The notes under the pieces are model-generated. The model saw only the letters and a list, made by a program, of their open reading frames with translations. It was not told where the DNA came from and made no database searches. From NCBI GenBank assembly GCA_013697365.1, contig JACCXA010000036.1, positions 1 to 34,765 of the forward strand: 34,765 nucleotides of DNA. The letters are read 5' to 3'. Source of the DNA: Chthoniobacterales bacterium. Lineage in GTDB: Bacteria > Verrucomicrobiota > Verrucomicrobiia > Chthoniobacterales > UBA10450. Position numbers and translations under genes: made by a program. Positions 1-9,067 of the stretch are shown piece after piece (the stretch's first letter is position 1; each line of letters opens with the position of its first letter).

Positions 1-97
1 GGGCCGACTCCGTGAGCACGGGCGGCATACTCATGGCTGAGGGTAGCCGGGGGGCTTTGCTTGGTCAACCGGAGCACAGCCGGGACGCCCGACCCCG
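1..97. other. left-edge non-coding stretch
   Basis: This stretch lies downstream of the acyl-CoA dehydrogenase stop codon. I see no convincing coding sequence, tRNA or U-tract terminator. It contains a GGAGCACAG-like string (about 71-79) resembling the start of the palindrome-rich spacer near 27616, so it may hold a fragment of the same intergenic repeat, but that is weak. Confidence 0.3.
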
Positions 98-2026
98 CTA
101 CACGATTCCTGTCCGCAGCATCTCGTGCTTGCCGCCCAACAACTCCTGCACGAGTGCGTAGCCGCGCGCGTCTGCGTTTTTCGAAGTTCCCGCGAAGTGA
201 TGAGCGATGCGCGCTTTCGCGGATTGGCAAAAGTAATTCGCCACGGACAGAATTTCTTCGGCGGGCTTGCCGGTATTAATCAAATGCTGCGCGTACGAAC
301 AGGTCGCATTCATTGCAAAAATTTCCGTGGCGACGCCTACATAACGCGAGAGCAAGAGCTGTTCGCGATCGAGCTTCGGTCCGAAGCGCATCATGGAATG
401 GAACAGACCGCGCGCCAATTTCTTGCTCGTGGCCGCACCGTACTTCACATGTGGTCGAAGTTGCTCATGCAGCTTGCTTAAATCACCTGGCTTTGCCCGG
501 GCGTATTGCCGCGGATACCAGCGTGAGTAGAACGAGCCCGAGCCGAAGATCGATCTGATGCGCGTGCGCATCGGCAGCGTCGTATTGAAAATCGCGCCGC
601 CAACTTTCAGATGCGGGTCGAGCGCTTCGCGCGCAATAAAGAGCCGCATGATCTCACTTGAGCCTTCGAAAATGGTGTTGATCCGGCAATCCCGCAGGAA
701 GCGCTCCACTGCGGTCGGCTCATCGCCACGGTCGCGCAGAGATTTCTCGGTTTCGTAACCACGTCCACCGCGCACCTGCATCGCGTCATCGGCGATCTTC
801 CAGGTCATCTCGGTCGACCACATTTTGCACATCGCGGTCTCGATCCGAAGATCGCCCGCCTTTCTGTCGACCATGGCTGAGGTCAAAAACGTAATTGCCT
901 CCATCGCAAAAGTGTTCCCCGCCATTTCGGCGATCTTCCCGGCGATGGCGTAATGCTGTCCGATCGGCACGCCCCATTGCACACGCTCGCTCGCCCACTT
1001 GCGCGAGACCTCGAGGAGGCGTTTGCATAAGCCAACACAGGCTGCTGGAATGGTGAGCCGCCCAGTGTTTAACGTCGTCAAGGCTACCTTCAACCCCTTC
1101 CCCTCGCCCGCGATGATGTTTTCGCGCGGGACGCGAACGTCTTTAAATGTGACGACTCCATTATAGAGGGCGCGCAGGCCCATAAAGCGGCAGCGATGCG
1201 GCATGTCCAGCCCCGGCGTGTTCACTTCCACGATGAACGCCGTGATCTGTTTCCGTTCTTTCCCGTTCACCATCTTGGGCGGCGTTTGCGCCATCACCAC
1301 GAGCACGCCCGCCTTGAGCCCGTTTGTGCACCAGAGCTTCTCGCCGTTCATGATAAACGCGGAGCCATCCGGCGTTGGATCAGCACGGAGGCTCATCGTC
1401 GCGGGGTCGGAACCGGCGTGGGCCTCAGTCAACGCAAAAGCCGAAATCTCATGCCGAGCCACACGGGGCAGATATTTCGCCTTCTGCTCCTCCGTCCCGA
1501 ACAAGAGCAACGGCTGCGGAACTCCAATCGATTGATGCGCGGAAACAAGCGCGGTTAGATTCGCGTCCCAGCTTCCCAGCAGCATCGCAGCGCGTCCATA
1601 ATTTACCTGCGACAAACCAAGCCCGCCATACTGCTTCGGCACCTTGATCGCGAATGCACCCATCGCGAAAAGGTCGTCGATGTTCTTTTGCGGAATCTCG
1701 CCCGAGCGATCGATCTCATCGGCATTTACGTTCGCGTGCAGATACTCCTTCAGCTGCGCCAGGAACGGTTCGCCTGCGGAGCGATCCTCGGGGCTTTGTT
1801 CCGGCCACGGGAAAATGCGGTCGAAGGCAAACTTCCCGACGAACAAGTTGCTCGCGAAACTACCACGTTCATCGAGCGGATCGCGGGAGCTCTCCGCCAG
1901 ATCCAGCGCGGCCGCCTTTCCCGCCGACATCTTCGAAGTGTCGATAACCGATGCCTGCGTCTTCTCAGGTGTCGCGCTGGTTTCTTCGCTGATCTGTTTC
2001 TCAGGAGCTTCGAGGGAGGATTTCAT
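98..2026 (-). CDS. acyl-CoA dehydrogenase, FadE-like, long form
   Basis: This 642-residue FAD enzyme should catalyse the first, alpha-beta desaturation step of fatty-acid beta-oxidation on acyl-CoA in the cytoplasm. The family signature ALTEAHAGSD is at residues 198-207, the GGRGYE motif near 420-425, and the TIFEGSSEI stretch (451-459) carries the probable catalytic Glu454. The protein is far longer than the usual 380-residue form: it has about 85 low-complexity N-terminal residues and about 170 residues after the catalytic region, like very-long-chain/FadE-type enzymes. The start is an ATG only 3 nt after the stop of the upstream FadJ-like gene. I see no strong Shine-Dalgarno, so translational coupling is likely. 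Family assignment is firm; chain-length preference is inferred. Confidence 0.95.
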   Translation of the reverse strand: MKSSLEAPEKQISEETSATPEKTQASVIDTSKMSAGKAAALDLAESSRDPLDERGSFASNLFVGKFAFDRIFPWPEQSPEDRSAGEPFLAQLKEYLHANVNADEIDRSGEIPQKNIDDLFAMGAFAIKVPKQYGGLGLSQVNYGRAAMLLGSWDANLTALVSAHQSIGVPQPLLLFGTEEQKAKYLPRVARHEISAFALTEAHAGSDPATMSLRADPTPDGSAFIMNGEKLWCTNGLKAGVLVVMAQTPPKMVNGKERKQITAFIVEVNTPGLDMPHRCRFMGLRALYNGVVTFKDVRVPRENIIAGEGKGLKVALTTLNTGRLTIPAACVGLCKRLLEVSRKWASERVQWGVPIGQHYAIAGKIAEMAGNTFAMEAITFLTSAMVDRKAGDLRIETAMCKMWSTEMTWKIADDAMQVRGGRGYETEKSLRDRGDEPTAVERFLRDCRINTIFEGSSEIMRLFIAREALDPHLKVGGAIFNTTLPMRTRIRSIFGSGSFYSRWYPRQYARAKPGDLSKLHEQLRPHVKYGAATSKKLARGLFHSMMRFGPKLDREQLLLSRYVGVATEIFAMNATCSYAQHLINTGKPAEEILSVANYFCQSAKARIAHHFAGTSKNADARGYALVQELLGGKHEMLRTGIV

Positions 2027-2029
2027 AAA

Positions 2030-4099
2030 TTAGTTGCCGTTGTAAAAGGTCTTGTCGGCTTGCGCATGTGCGCGCAGCAAATCGCAGGGCACGAACTTAT
2101 CCCCTGCGCGCGCGTGCAGTCCGTCCATTTCTGTAACGACCTTCTTCAATCCAACATAATCCGCGTAGCGCAATGGCCCGCCGCGGAAAGGCGCAAAACC
2201 TGTGCCCATCATCATGCCGAAGTCGGCGTCTTCCGCGGTCGCCACCACCTTCTCTTCCAGGCAGCGCGCAGCTTCGTTTACCATTAGAAAAACAAGACGA
2301 TCGGAGAGATTCTCCGCCAGGCCATTCTCACCCGGCGATTGGCGCCACTCCTGGAGCGCTTCGTTATCCGTCTGTGACTTGCCTTCGTACTGGTAAAAGC
2401 CTCTGCCGGATTTGCGACCCAGCAGCTTCCCCGCAAGCATCTTTCGCAGAATTTCCGGGGCGCGATTGCGACGGCCAAAAGGTTTCTCGAGCGTCTCGGC
2501 GATGTCGACCGTGATGTCGACACCGATCTCATCGATCAAACGCAGCGGTCCCATCGGCATGCCCCACGCGGTCAGCGCGTCGTCGATTTCTTTCGCGCTC
2601 AGGCCCCGTTCATAAAGCTCGGCCGCGTCGAGCAAGTATGGGAACAAGACGCGATTCACGAGGAATCCCGGGCTGTCCTGCACCACGACGGGGAGCTTTG
2701 CGATCTGCCGGGTAAAGGCGAGCGCTCGATCGATCGTCGCCTGAGACGTCTGCTGGCCAACGACAACCTCGACCAACTTCATCCGGCTGACGGGATTGAA
2801 AAAGTGAAGGCCGATGACCCGCTCCGGCTGGCCCGTCACGGCGCCGAGTTCGGTGATCGAAAGCGCGGAAGTATTCGTGGCGAGAATTGCTTCGGCCGGA
2901 GTCTTAGCCGCGAGATCGGTGAAAATTTGCTTCTTGATCTCCATTTTCTCCGAGGCTGCTTCGATCGCAATTCCAAGATCGCGCATCTCGCCAGGATTAG
3001 TGGAAGCGACGATGCGGGCGCGGCCTTGCGTCGCCTTTTCCTCGCTCATCAAGCCGCGCTTCACAGCGTCTCCGTACGTTTTCTCGATCGACGCCAGGCC
3101 GCGGTCGAGTTGCTGCGGACTCACGTCGCGCAGGATGACGGAAACGCCGCGCGAACTAAGCCAGTGCGCGATGCCCGAACCCATCACGCCCGCGCCCACC
3201 ACGGCCGCGTGTGTCACTTTCTCCGCGGAAGCTTTCGTCGACCCTTTTCGGAATTTGTCGCCCAGGAAGAAATTGCGAATCAGGTTTTGCGTTGCCTCGG
3301 TTTCGCCCAGATCCACGATCGCGTCCAACTCCATCCGGAGGGATTCTTCGATCGTTCCTGCAGCACCCTTGCTGATGATTTCGAGCGCCCGCGCCGGTGC
3401 AGCACTATGACCTCGCGGCGCCGAAATCACCTTTCCCGAGGCAGCCGGCGGGACTGTTTTCCGTTTGCCCTTGGCGAGCATATTCCGAGCGGCCTCGAGA
3501 AGCCGTTCGCGAGTCACCACTTCGTCCACCAGCCCGAGCCGGGAGGCTTCCTCCGCTGGATAGAGTTTCCCGTGTAGAATCACTTCCGCCGCCGTTTCCG
3601 TCCCGATAAGCCGCGGCAAACGCGTCGCGCCGCCCCAGGCAGGGACCAGCCCAAGAGTCGTCTCGGGGAGCCCGATCCGCGTGGCGGGATCGCCTGAGCA
3701 GACTCGGTAATCACAAGTCAGGGTGATCTCATATCCTCCACCCGCGCAGGCGCCGTGGATGGCCGCGACTGTCGGCACCGGCAACGCCGCCAGCCGGTTA
3801 AACTGGCGTTGTCCGCTCGCAATGAAAGCGCGCAGCTCGCCAGTTTGCGCCTGGCGCAGGAGCGTCTGCAAGTCGGCGCCCGCGACAAAGATCGACTTCT
3901 TGGCCGATGTCACGATCACCCCTTTAATCGAAGCGTCCTTCCCGATCCCATCCAGGTGCTCGCGCAGATTTTCCATCGTAGCGGCATCGAAGATATTCGC
4001 GCCTGATTCGGGCCGGTCGAAGGTCAGAATGCAGATCCCGTCTTCCCCTGTTTCGCGTTTGATCGGTGCCCCAGTCAGAGTCGCTGTCATCGGATTCAT
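2030..4099 (-). CDS. bifunctional enoyl-CoA hydratase / 3-hydroxyacyl-CoA dehydrogenase (FadJ/FadB type)
   Basis: This 689-residue multifunctional beta-oxidation enzyme should hydrate enoyl-CoA and then oxidise 3-hydroxyacyl-CoA with NAD+. Residues about 15-200 form the crotonase domain: the oxyanion region around FVAGADL (71-77) and the two catalytic glutamates E124 (GGGYE) and E146 (GLPET) are present. The dehydrogenase half begins with the Rossmann loop GAGVMGSG (302-309), contains the HFFNP motif with catalytic His432, and ends with two C-terminal 3HCDH helical domains. Length fits FadJ (about 714). It is the first gene of a two-gene operon with the acyl-CoA dehydrogenase; the thiolase that would complete the cycle is not in the window. 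The domain order does not by itself separate FadJ from FadB or FadN, so no symbol is given. Confidence 0.94.
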   Translation of the reverse strand: MNPMTATLTGAPIKRETGEDGICILTFDRPESGANIFDAATMENLREHLDGIGKDASIKGVIVTSAKKSIFVAGADLQTLLRQAQTGELRAFIASGQRQFNRLAALPVPTVAAIHGACAGGGYEITLTCDYRVCSGDPATRIGLPETTLGLVPAWGGATRLPRLIGTETAAEVILHGKLYPAEEASRLGLVDEVVTRERLLEAARNMLAKGKRKTVPPAASGKVISAPRGHSAAPARALEIISKGAAGTIEESLRMELDAIVDLGETEATQNLIRNFFLGDKFRKGSTKASAEKVTHAAVVGAGVMGSGIAHWLSSRGVSVILRDVSPQQLDRGLASIEKTYGDAVKRGLMSEEKATQGRARIVASTNPGEMRDLGIAIEAASEKMEIKKQIFTDLAAKTPAEAILATNTSALSITELGAVTGQPERVIGLHFFNPVSRMKLVEVVVGQQTSQATIDRALAFTRQIAKLPVVVQDSPGFLVNRVLFPYLLDAAELYERGLSAKEIDDALTAWGMPMGPLRLIDEIGVDITVDIAETLEKPFGRRNRAPEILRKMLAGKLLGRKSGRGFYQYEGKSQTDNEALQEWRQSPGENGLAENLSDRLVFLMVNEAARCLEEKVVATAEDADFGMMMGTGFAPFRGGPLRYADYVGLKKVVTEMDGLHARAGDKFVPCDLLRAHAQADKTFYNGN

Positions 4100-4138
4100 A
4101 TTGGCGAGAATGCTGGAGATTCCAAGTGGAGAGCGTGT

Positions 4139-4245
4139 GGAACACAGCTGGCCGAGGCTGTGCCGCCTGGGGGCACTGTGCCCGATGAATTCAAGGGCGA
4201 CCGGCTGAAAACCCGGGCTCCGCCGAGCCTAAAAGCCTGTGTTCC
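4139..4245. repeat. palindrome-rich intergenic element between fadJ-like gene and mgtE
   Basis: The 218-nt spacer separating the divergent beta-oxidation operon and mgtE holds nested palindromes. An outer inverted repeat GGAACACAG (4139-4147) matches CTGTGTTCC (4237-4245). Inside are CACAGC-N8-GCTGTG (4143-4162), a 13-nt palindrome GGGCACTGTGCCC (4171-4183) and GGCTC-CGCC-GAGCC (4216-4229). The arrangement resembles a REP/BIME-type or degenerate mobile repeat, though operators for the flanking genes are possible. Both promoters must lie in or beside it; I could not assign -10/-35 boxes. Confidence 0.5.
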
Positions 4246-4317
4246 GTTGCACGGCTGGGCGGCGAGTGATAGAAGACGAGGGCTCGTCGGCCGGACTGCC
4301 TTCTTCTTCTTGCCCAA

Positions 4318-5715
4318 ATGGTCGGCAGAATCCTTCAACCGGAAATCAAAAGCCTGATCGAGGCGCGCGATTTCGCGGCGCTGCGCGAGCTGTTCGAAGA
4401 TTGGCCTCCGGCCGATGTCGCAGAGGTCATTCTCGACATGGAAGAAAATGACCAGGTCATTATCTTCCGCGTCCTGCCGCACGTCCTGGCCGCGGACGTG
4501 TTTGAATATCTCGGGATCGAAGCCCAGCAACAGCTTCTGCGCGGCATGGCGCACGAACAGGTGGTGGGAATTCTGAACGAAATGTCACCCGACGATCGGA
4601 CGGCATTGCTGGAGGAACTCCCGAGTGCGGCAGCGCGGCAATTAATCCAGTTACTCACGCCGGAGGAGCGGCGCGTCGCGCAGGCTCTCCTTGGTTATCC
4701 AGAGGGAAGCGTCGGTCGATTGATGACGCCGGACTTCATCGCGGTGCACGCGGATTGGACGATCAAGGAAGTCCTTGAATACGTGCGCGAACATGGCCAG
4801 GACTCGGAGACGCTCAACGTCATCTACGTGGTAGATGAACGCGGCAAGCTGCTCGACGACCTGCGGATCCGGGAGATCCTGCTCCAGCCGCTTCATTCGA
4901 AAGTGAGCGAGCTGATGAATGAAAATTTCGTCAGCTTGCGCGTGGCAGAACCGGAACAGGACGCGGTCCATGTGTTTCGGAAATATGATCGCACTGTCCT
5001 GCCGGTGACCGACTCAAACGCCGTCCTCGTCGGGATGGTGACGATCGATGACATGCTGGACGTCGCGGAAGAGGAGGCGACGGAGGACATCCACAAATTC
5101 GGCGGCATGGAAGCACTGGAGGAGCCATACATGCGCATCCCGCTGATGACGATGGTGGGGAAGCGAGCGCCCTGGCTCGTCGTTCTTCTCATCGGCGAAA
5201 TGTTGACCGCGACGGCGATGGCATTCTACGAGCACGAGATCGCAAAAGCCGTCGTGCTGGCCGTCTTCCTGCCCATGATTATTTCGAGCGGTGGCAACTC
5301 GGGCTCGCAAGCGTCCACCTTGATCATCCGCGCAATGGCGCTGGGTGAAGTGACCTTGCGCGATTGGTGGCGCGTGATGAAACGCGAGCTCATGGCGGGT
5401 GCGCTGCTCGGAGTTTTTCTTGGCGTGATCGGAGCGGCCCGCGTCGCTATCTGGTCGGTGGTCTTGGAAAAATATCGCGGCGAGAAAATTTACGGGGAAT
5501 ACTGGCCGCAGGTCGCCGCGACGATCGGCATCACGCTGACCTGCGTTGTGCTGTGGGGATCTCTTTCCGGCTCGATGTTGCCCTTCGCGCTGCGGCGGTT
5601 CGGGTTGGACCCGGCGACGTCTTCAGCCCCCTTTGTGGCGACTCTCGTGGACGTTACGGGCGTGATTATTTACTTCAGCATCGCGCTCTTCATCATGCGC
5701 GGGACGCTCCTGTAG
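4318..5715 (+). CDS. mgtE: magnesium transporter MgtE
   Basis: This 465-residue Mg2+-selective channel of the inner membrane is gated by intracellular Mg2+. The cytosolic N domain of helical repeats (about 5-130) is followed by two CBS domains (about 135-250, with the MTPDF and MTxDD-like VTIDDML patches), a linking plug helix, and five membrane segments from about 285. The family hallmark PMIISSGGNSGSQAS is at 319-333, and an acidic pore residue (Asp445 in TLVDVTG) sits in the last helix region. Length matches the family (about 450). The gene is transcribed alone, divergently from the beta-oxidation genes. The ATG at 4318 has no obvious Shine-Dalgarno. Identification is secure. Confidence 0.96.
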   Translation: MVGRILQPEIKSLIEARDFAALRELFEDWPPADVAEVILDMEENDQVIIFRVLPHVLAADVFEYLGIEAQQQLLRGMAHEQVVGILNEMSPDDRTALLEELPSAAARQLIQLLTPEERRVAQALLGYPEGSVGRLMTPDFIAVHADWTIKEVLEYVREHGQDSETLNVIYVVDERGKLLDDLRIREILLQPLHSKVSELMNENFVSLRVAEPEQDAVHVFRKYDRTVLPVTDSNAVLVGMVTIDDMLDVAEEEATEDIHKFGGMEALEEPYMRIPLMTMVGKRAPWLVVLLIGEMLTATAMAFYEHEIAKAVVLAVFLPMIISSGGNSGSQASTLIIRAMALGEVTLRDWWRVMKRELMAGALLGVFLGVIGAARVAIWSVVLEKYRGEKIYGEYWPQVAATIGITLTCVVLWGSLSGSMLPFALRRFGLDPATSSAPFVATLVDVTGVIIYFSIALFIMRGTLL

Positions 5716-5804
5716 GCCACGTTTTCTGACTGGTCCCACGCCGGCCGCCCCTAGCATACAGCGCGATCGGTCTTAAGGCCGAAACACCCTCCGCCGGGAC
5801 AGCA

Positions 5805-6842
5805 TCAAATCTTGATGTCGACCCACTCGTTCCGGGCGCGCGAGTCCGCGACTGCCTGGACAACGCGCATGTAGGCGACGCCGTCCTCGAAATCAGGATG
5901 GGGCCGGCTCTTCCCGCCTGATTTCACTGCGGCGAGAAAGTCATCTTCCACGCGCCAACCGCTTTCGAGGTCTGGCGTGAGCTTCACTTCATGCAAAGCC
6001 CGGTCGCCGTTCTTTCCGATTTGGATGAGGTCGGTGCCGAAGTCATACGTCATCGTGCCAGCATCGCCATAAATCTCGAGGCGGTCGCCGGGCGGCAACG
6101 CATTGATCCCGCTGAACTCCAGGGCTCCTTGAGCGCCATTTGCAAAAGTGCACAGCACGTTCAGCAAATCGGGGACGATCACTTCGTAACCCTGACGCAT
6201 CGGATAGAGGATCTTGCCTCGCGCATAGACACCCGTGATTTCGCCCAGCCAGCGCTGCAGCACTTCCACGTAAATTCCGAGCGCCAGCACATTCAATCCG
6301 CTGATCTCGATTCGTTGCCGCCAGTGCGGAGCTGCATCCGGGTTTAGGTAAGCGCCGGTAAAACTCTGCAGCCGGATATGATGCGGACGCCCAAGATAAT
6401 TCTCCGCCAGCAGCTTCTTCACCAGAAGATCGCCCCGTAAGCCGAACGGCGGTGGGCAAAGCATGGTGACCTGGTTAGGAAAACGCCGAGCTGTCGCGAG
6501 CATCTCTTCGGCTTCCGCGAGGTCCATCGCCATGCGCGCTTGACAGAAGACGTGTTTCCCGGCTTCGAGGGCGGAGACGGTTACCGCGGAATGCATGTAG
6601 GGCGGAGTGCCGATCCAGATGATATCGAGGTCTGGCAAAGCGAGGAGATCGGCCCAGTTCTCGATCGGAACCGCATGAGGCACATTGTCATCGCAGAACT
6701 TCTGCGAGCTTTCGTAGGTGGAATTCGAGACAGCGACAATTTCGACTTCGTGATGCCGTTTCAGAGCAGGCAGATGCCGGTTGCGGACGATTTCGCCGGC
6801 ACCAATGATGCCGATTCGGAGCTTTTGATTGGAGCGAGACAT
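5805..6842 (-). CDS. Gfo/Idh/MocA-family protein with non-canonical active site
   Basis: This is a 345-residue protein of the NAD(P)-dependent sugar oxidoreductase superfamily. The N-terminal Rossmann loop GIIGAGEIVRNRHLPAL (residues 11-27) is intact and the C-terminal alpha/beta substrate domain is full length. Two family landmarks are changed. The EKP motif that supplies the catalytic lysine is replaced by CQARMA (100-105), and the helix that normally carries the GGxxxDxGxH histidine reads GLNVLALGIYVEVL (182-195). It probably binds a dinucleotide, but ordinary lysine/histidine chemistry is doubtful. Substrate is unknown. It is monocistronic and divergent from rpmB across 148 nt. The ATG start is supported by the Rossmann fold starting about ten residues later. 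Confidence 0.85.
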   Translation of the reverse strand: MSRSNQKLRIGIIGAGEIVRNRHLPALKRHHEVEIVAVSNSTYESSQKFCDDNVPHAVPIENWADLLALPDLDIIWIGTPPYMHSAVTVSALEAGKHVFCQARMAMDLAEAEEMLATARRFPNQVTMLCPPPFGLRGDLLVKKLLAENYLGRPHHIRLQSFTGAYLNPDAAPHWRQRIEISGLNVLALGIYVEVLQRWLGEITGVYARGKILYPMRQGYEVIVPDLLNVLCTFANGAQGALEFSGINALPPGDRLEIYGDAGTMTYDFGTDLIQIGKNGDRALHEVKLTPDLESGWRVEDDFLAAVKSGGKSRPHPDFEDGVAYMRVVQAVADSRARNEWVDIKI

Positions 6843-6990
6843 TTGTTAGGGCGCCGGAAAAGGGTGCGAGGACGGGGCCTCTTTCCCGGCGGAAGTTAGC
6901 TTTGACCTTGTCAGGCGAGACGTGTTCAAGATTCGCTTGACCGAGAATGGCAGGGACGCCACGTTGCGCGACTCTTTTTCCTGAGCCGTT

Positions 6991-7260
6991 ATGTCAAAAG
7001 TTTGCAGTATCACAGGAGCCAAGGTCACGCGCGGCAGTATTATTCATCGCCGCGGTATGGCCAAGAAAAAGGGCGGTGTGGGCCGGCATGTGACGAAGAA
7101 TGTTCCCCGCACCTTTAGCCCGAACTTGCATGAGCATCGTGTCTGGATTCCGGAGCTGCGAAAATACGTGCGGATCAAGGTGACGACGCGCGCGATGAAG
7201 ACGCTGAACAAAAACGGCGCCTACGCGACGTTGAAAAAAGCGGGCTTGATCGGAGCCTAA
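6991..7260 (+). CDS. rpmB: large ribosomal subunit protein bL28
   Basis: This 89-residue basic protein of the 50S subunit begins with the L28 hallmark VCSITGAK (residues 4-11), followed by the conserved FSPNLHEHRVWIPE core and the basic RIKVTTRAMKTLNKNG stretch. Only one of the cysteines of the zinc-binding form is present, so this is the zinc-independent type. It stands alone rather than beside rpmG. Its TAA stop overlaps by 4 nt the stop of the convergent downstream gene. A Shine-Dalgarno is not evident, so the ATG is chosen from family alignment. Confidence 0.96.
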   Translation: MSKVCSITGAKVTRGSIIHRRGMAKKKGGVGRHVTKNVPRTFSPNLHEHRVWIPELRKYVRIKVTTRAMKTLNKNGAYATLKKAGLIGA

Positions 7261-8900
7261 GCGCCTTCGATCGCGCGTTGTGAATTCGGCGTTTCCGTTG
7301 CTTCGCGTGCTACGCTCTCCTCCGAGATCGCTGGAGCACATTCGGACGTCTCAGCCGAGCCTGCAGCGATGGTTTCAGCGGTCGGCTCCGCTCGACTTCC
7401 TTCCGGGCGATCTTCCTCGCTCAAACGGTCTGTCAACGGCCCACGTGTAGCCTGCAGCGCCGGCTCAGTCATATCCTGGGTCGCAGAAGGTGCGTCGGTA
7501 GCTGCTTCACTAGGAGCAGAAATAGGTGGTGCGGCCGCGCCTTGTGAAAGGCCAACATGCTTCTCCTGGGAGGCAGGCTTGGCGCGCGGTAGATCCAACG
7601 AACCATCATTAAACTCGATCAGGTAACCTTCCGTGATCAGCCACCGCAGATCAGATGCGAGCGAGAGCTTCACCTTGTCGGACTCGGCCGGCTCCACGAC
7701 TCCGGAGACTAATTTCTCCGCCAGTTGCTTCCGGTTCATTCCCGGCGCTGCGGATACCGTCGTCAGGATGGAATTGATCGAAGCGGAAACACCGGTGCTT
7801 TCGTGATTAAAGCTCCGAATGCGGATGGGCGAAACGAAGAGCATGCCTTTGCGATGCCGGAAGATATTCAAACCCGCGGGGCGCAATCCGCTGGCCAGTT
7901 CCTGCATCATTTTTGAAGGAGATCGTATCTCCGCCGCCCAGGCGTCCTCGATCACCCGGCCCAATCCGCGATCCGGCAATCGACGGCTCAAAACGCCGCT
8001 GATAGTCAACTCCGGCGCCGTCCGAATCAAGGTTGTTAAATGGGTTTGCCGGAAATGGCGTTCCGCCTCCGACAGGCTCGTGAATGTAACAGGCGGCTCG
8101 ACACTTTTCGTTGTGTAAACCGTGACACTGCGAGCTTGCTCTTTCCAAGCCTCCACAACCGTCGGATCGCTCACGATCTCAATCTGCCGCTGAAAATCGG
8201 CGAAGCTCATTCTCCGGCTGTAACGCTGCTCATAAAGAGCGCGCAGCTGCGGCTGGTAGCTGTGATGGTTCGTCGGGCCCAGTAACGTCCCGCTCGAGCG
8301 GTCGCGCGCCACGTTGCTGAAGTTACCTTTGATCTGCTCCGACTGCGTGACTTCCACGTTGTAGAAGTCATCTTTAACAGTCGCAAAAGCACTGCCTTCA
8401 AGGATGCGCGCATCAGCCGCGACAGCTCCATTTTCACCGAGCTGGAAGAGTGGCATTTCCGCCGGAGCGCTCAAGTGCACATCATAGCGCTCCGGCTTAT
8501 CCAAAAACATGCGGGCAAGCGCGAAGACCGAATAGGTGATTGTCCCCGATTTTATCTGCGCGATCACACTCTCAAACGCTGCCGCATGCGGAATAAATCT
8601 TACCGCGACCTGCGGCAGTGGCACTTCAGCTTCGCGCGGGCGCTCCGCCTCGAAAGACCGTTCCGGCTGCTCCGGCCTGCGCTGCTGTTCGGGGCGTTTC
8701 CCACGATCGCGCTGTTCCCGGCTTTTGGGCGGGCGAGGCCGGGAATCGCGTTCCTGCTGCCGCCCACGACCCCCGCGATCGTAAGACCGTTCGTCTTCAC
8801 CTTTGTAGTCAGCGTAGTCGTTCGTGCGCGCCGGTTCATTGACCCAGGCGGGCATCAATTTCAGGTCGAGCAAATCGGCGGGAGTGGTCGGCGCAGACAT
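7257..8900 (-). CDS. conserved-looking protein of unknown function with Arg-rich disordered N-terminus
   Basis: I do not recognise this 547-residue protein. Residues about 35-90 are a highly charged Arg/Gly/Glu/Pro tract (GGRGRQQERDSRPRPPKSRE and similar), probably disordered and suited to nucleic-acid binding. Residues about 95-440 look folded and include a GPTNHHSYQPQ motif near 206-216, a hydrophobic FALARMFLD helix near 125-133, and a segment resembling a winged helix near 380-435 (MNRKQLAEKLVSG, then DLRWLITEGYLIEF). The last 110 residues are acidic Ala/Ser/Glu-rich low complexity. There is no signal peptide or membrane helix, so a cytoplasmic role is expected. It lies between rpmB and acpP. 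A nucleic-acid-linked function is a guess from composition. Confidence 0.75.
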   Translation of the reverse strand: MSAPTTPADLLDLKLMPAWVNEPARTNDYADYKGEDERSYDRGGRGRQQERDSRPRPPKSREQRDRGKRPEQQRRPEQPERSFEAERPREAEVPLPQVAVRFIPHAAAFESVIAQIKSGTITYSVFALARMFLDKPERYDVHLSAPAEMPLFQLGENGAVAADARILEGSAFATVKDDFYNVEVTQSEQIKGNFSNVARDRSSGTLLGPTNHHSYQPQLRALYEQRYSRRMSFADFQRQIEIVSDPTVVEAWKEQARSVTVYTTKSVEPPVTFTSLSEAERHFRQTHLTTLIRTAPELTISGVLSRRLPDRGLGRVIEDAWAAEIRSPSKMMQELASGLRPAGLNIFRHRKGMLFVSPIRIRSFNHESTGVSASINSILTTVSAAPGMNRKQLAEKLVSGVVEPAESDKVKLSLASDLRWLITEGYLIEFNDGSLDLPRAKPASQEKHVGLSQGAAAPPISAPSEAATDAPSATQDMTEPALQATRGPLTDRLSEEDRPEGSRAEPTAETIAAGSAETSECAPAISEESVAREATETPNSQRAIEGA

Positions 8901-8978
8901 CTTGTTCTCTTACGCTAACACCCCGCGAAGTAAACCGTTGCGCATGCATTCGCGCCTTGTTTTCCACCGGGAAATTTA

Positions 8979-9004
8979 TTGACAAGGCCCCGGATTCATT
9001 TACT
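8979..9004 (+). promoter_or_regulatory. possible acpP promoter (-35 only convincing)
   Basis: A perfect TTGACA lies at 8979-8984, 84 nt before the acpP start in an intergenic gap. The downstream -10 is poor: TTTACT at 8999-9004 gives a short 14-nt spacer. I therefore consider the -35 plausible and the whole promoter tentative. Confidence 0.3.
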
Positions 9005-9067
9005 TCCCATCCTTCATCGGGACTGCTTCAACCTGCCCGGCCACTGATCAAATACTTAGGAAATTTT

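Noticed and set aside
5716..5804. Terminator between mgtE and the Gfo/Idh gene
   Set aside because: Only a weak CGGTCTTAAGGCCG near-palindrome with no T-run; not enough to call.
6852..6891. CGCCGG...CCGGCG inverted repeat upstream of rpmB as an autoregulatory leader
   Set aside because: Six base pairs in GC-rich sequence are expected by chance, and it lies 100 nt from the rpmB start.
8957..9067. N-terminal extension of acpP
   Set aside because: The 37 extra residues are not ACP-like, and the ATG at 9068 has a proper AGGA ribosome site.
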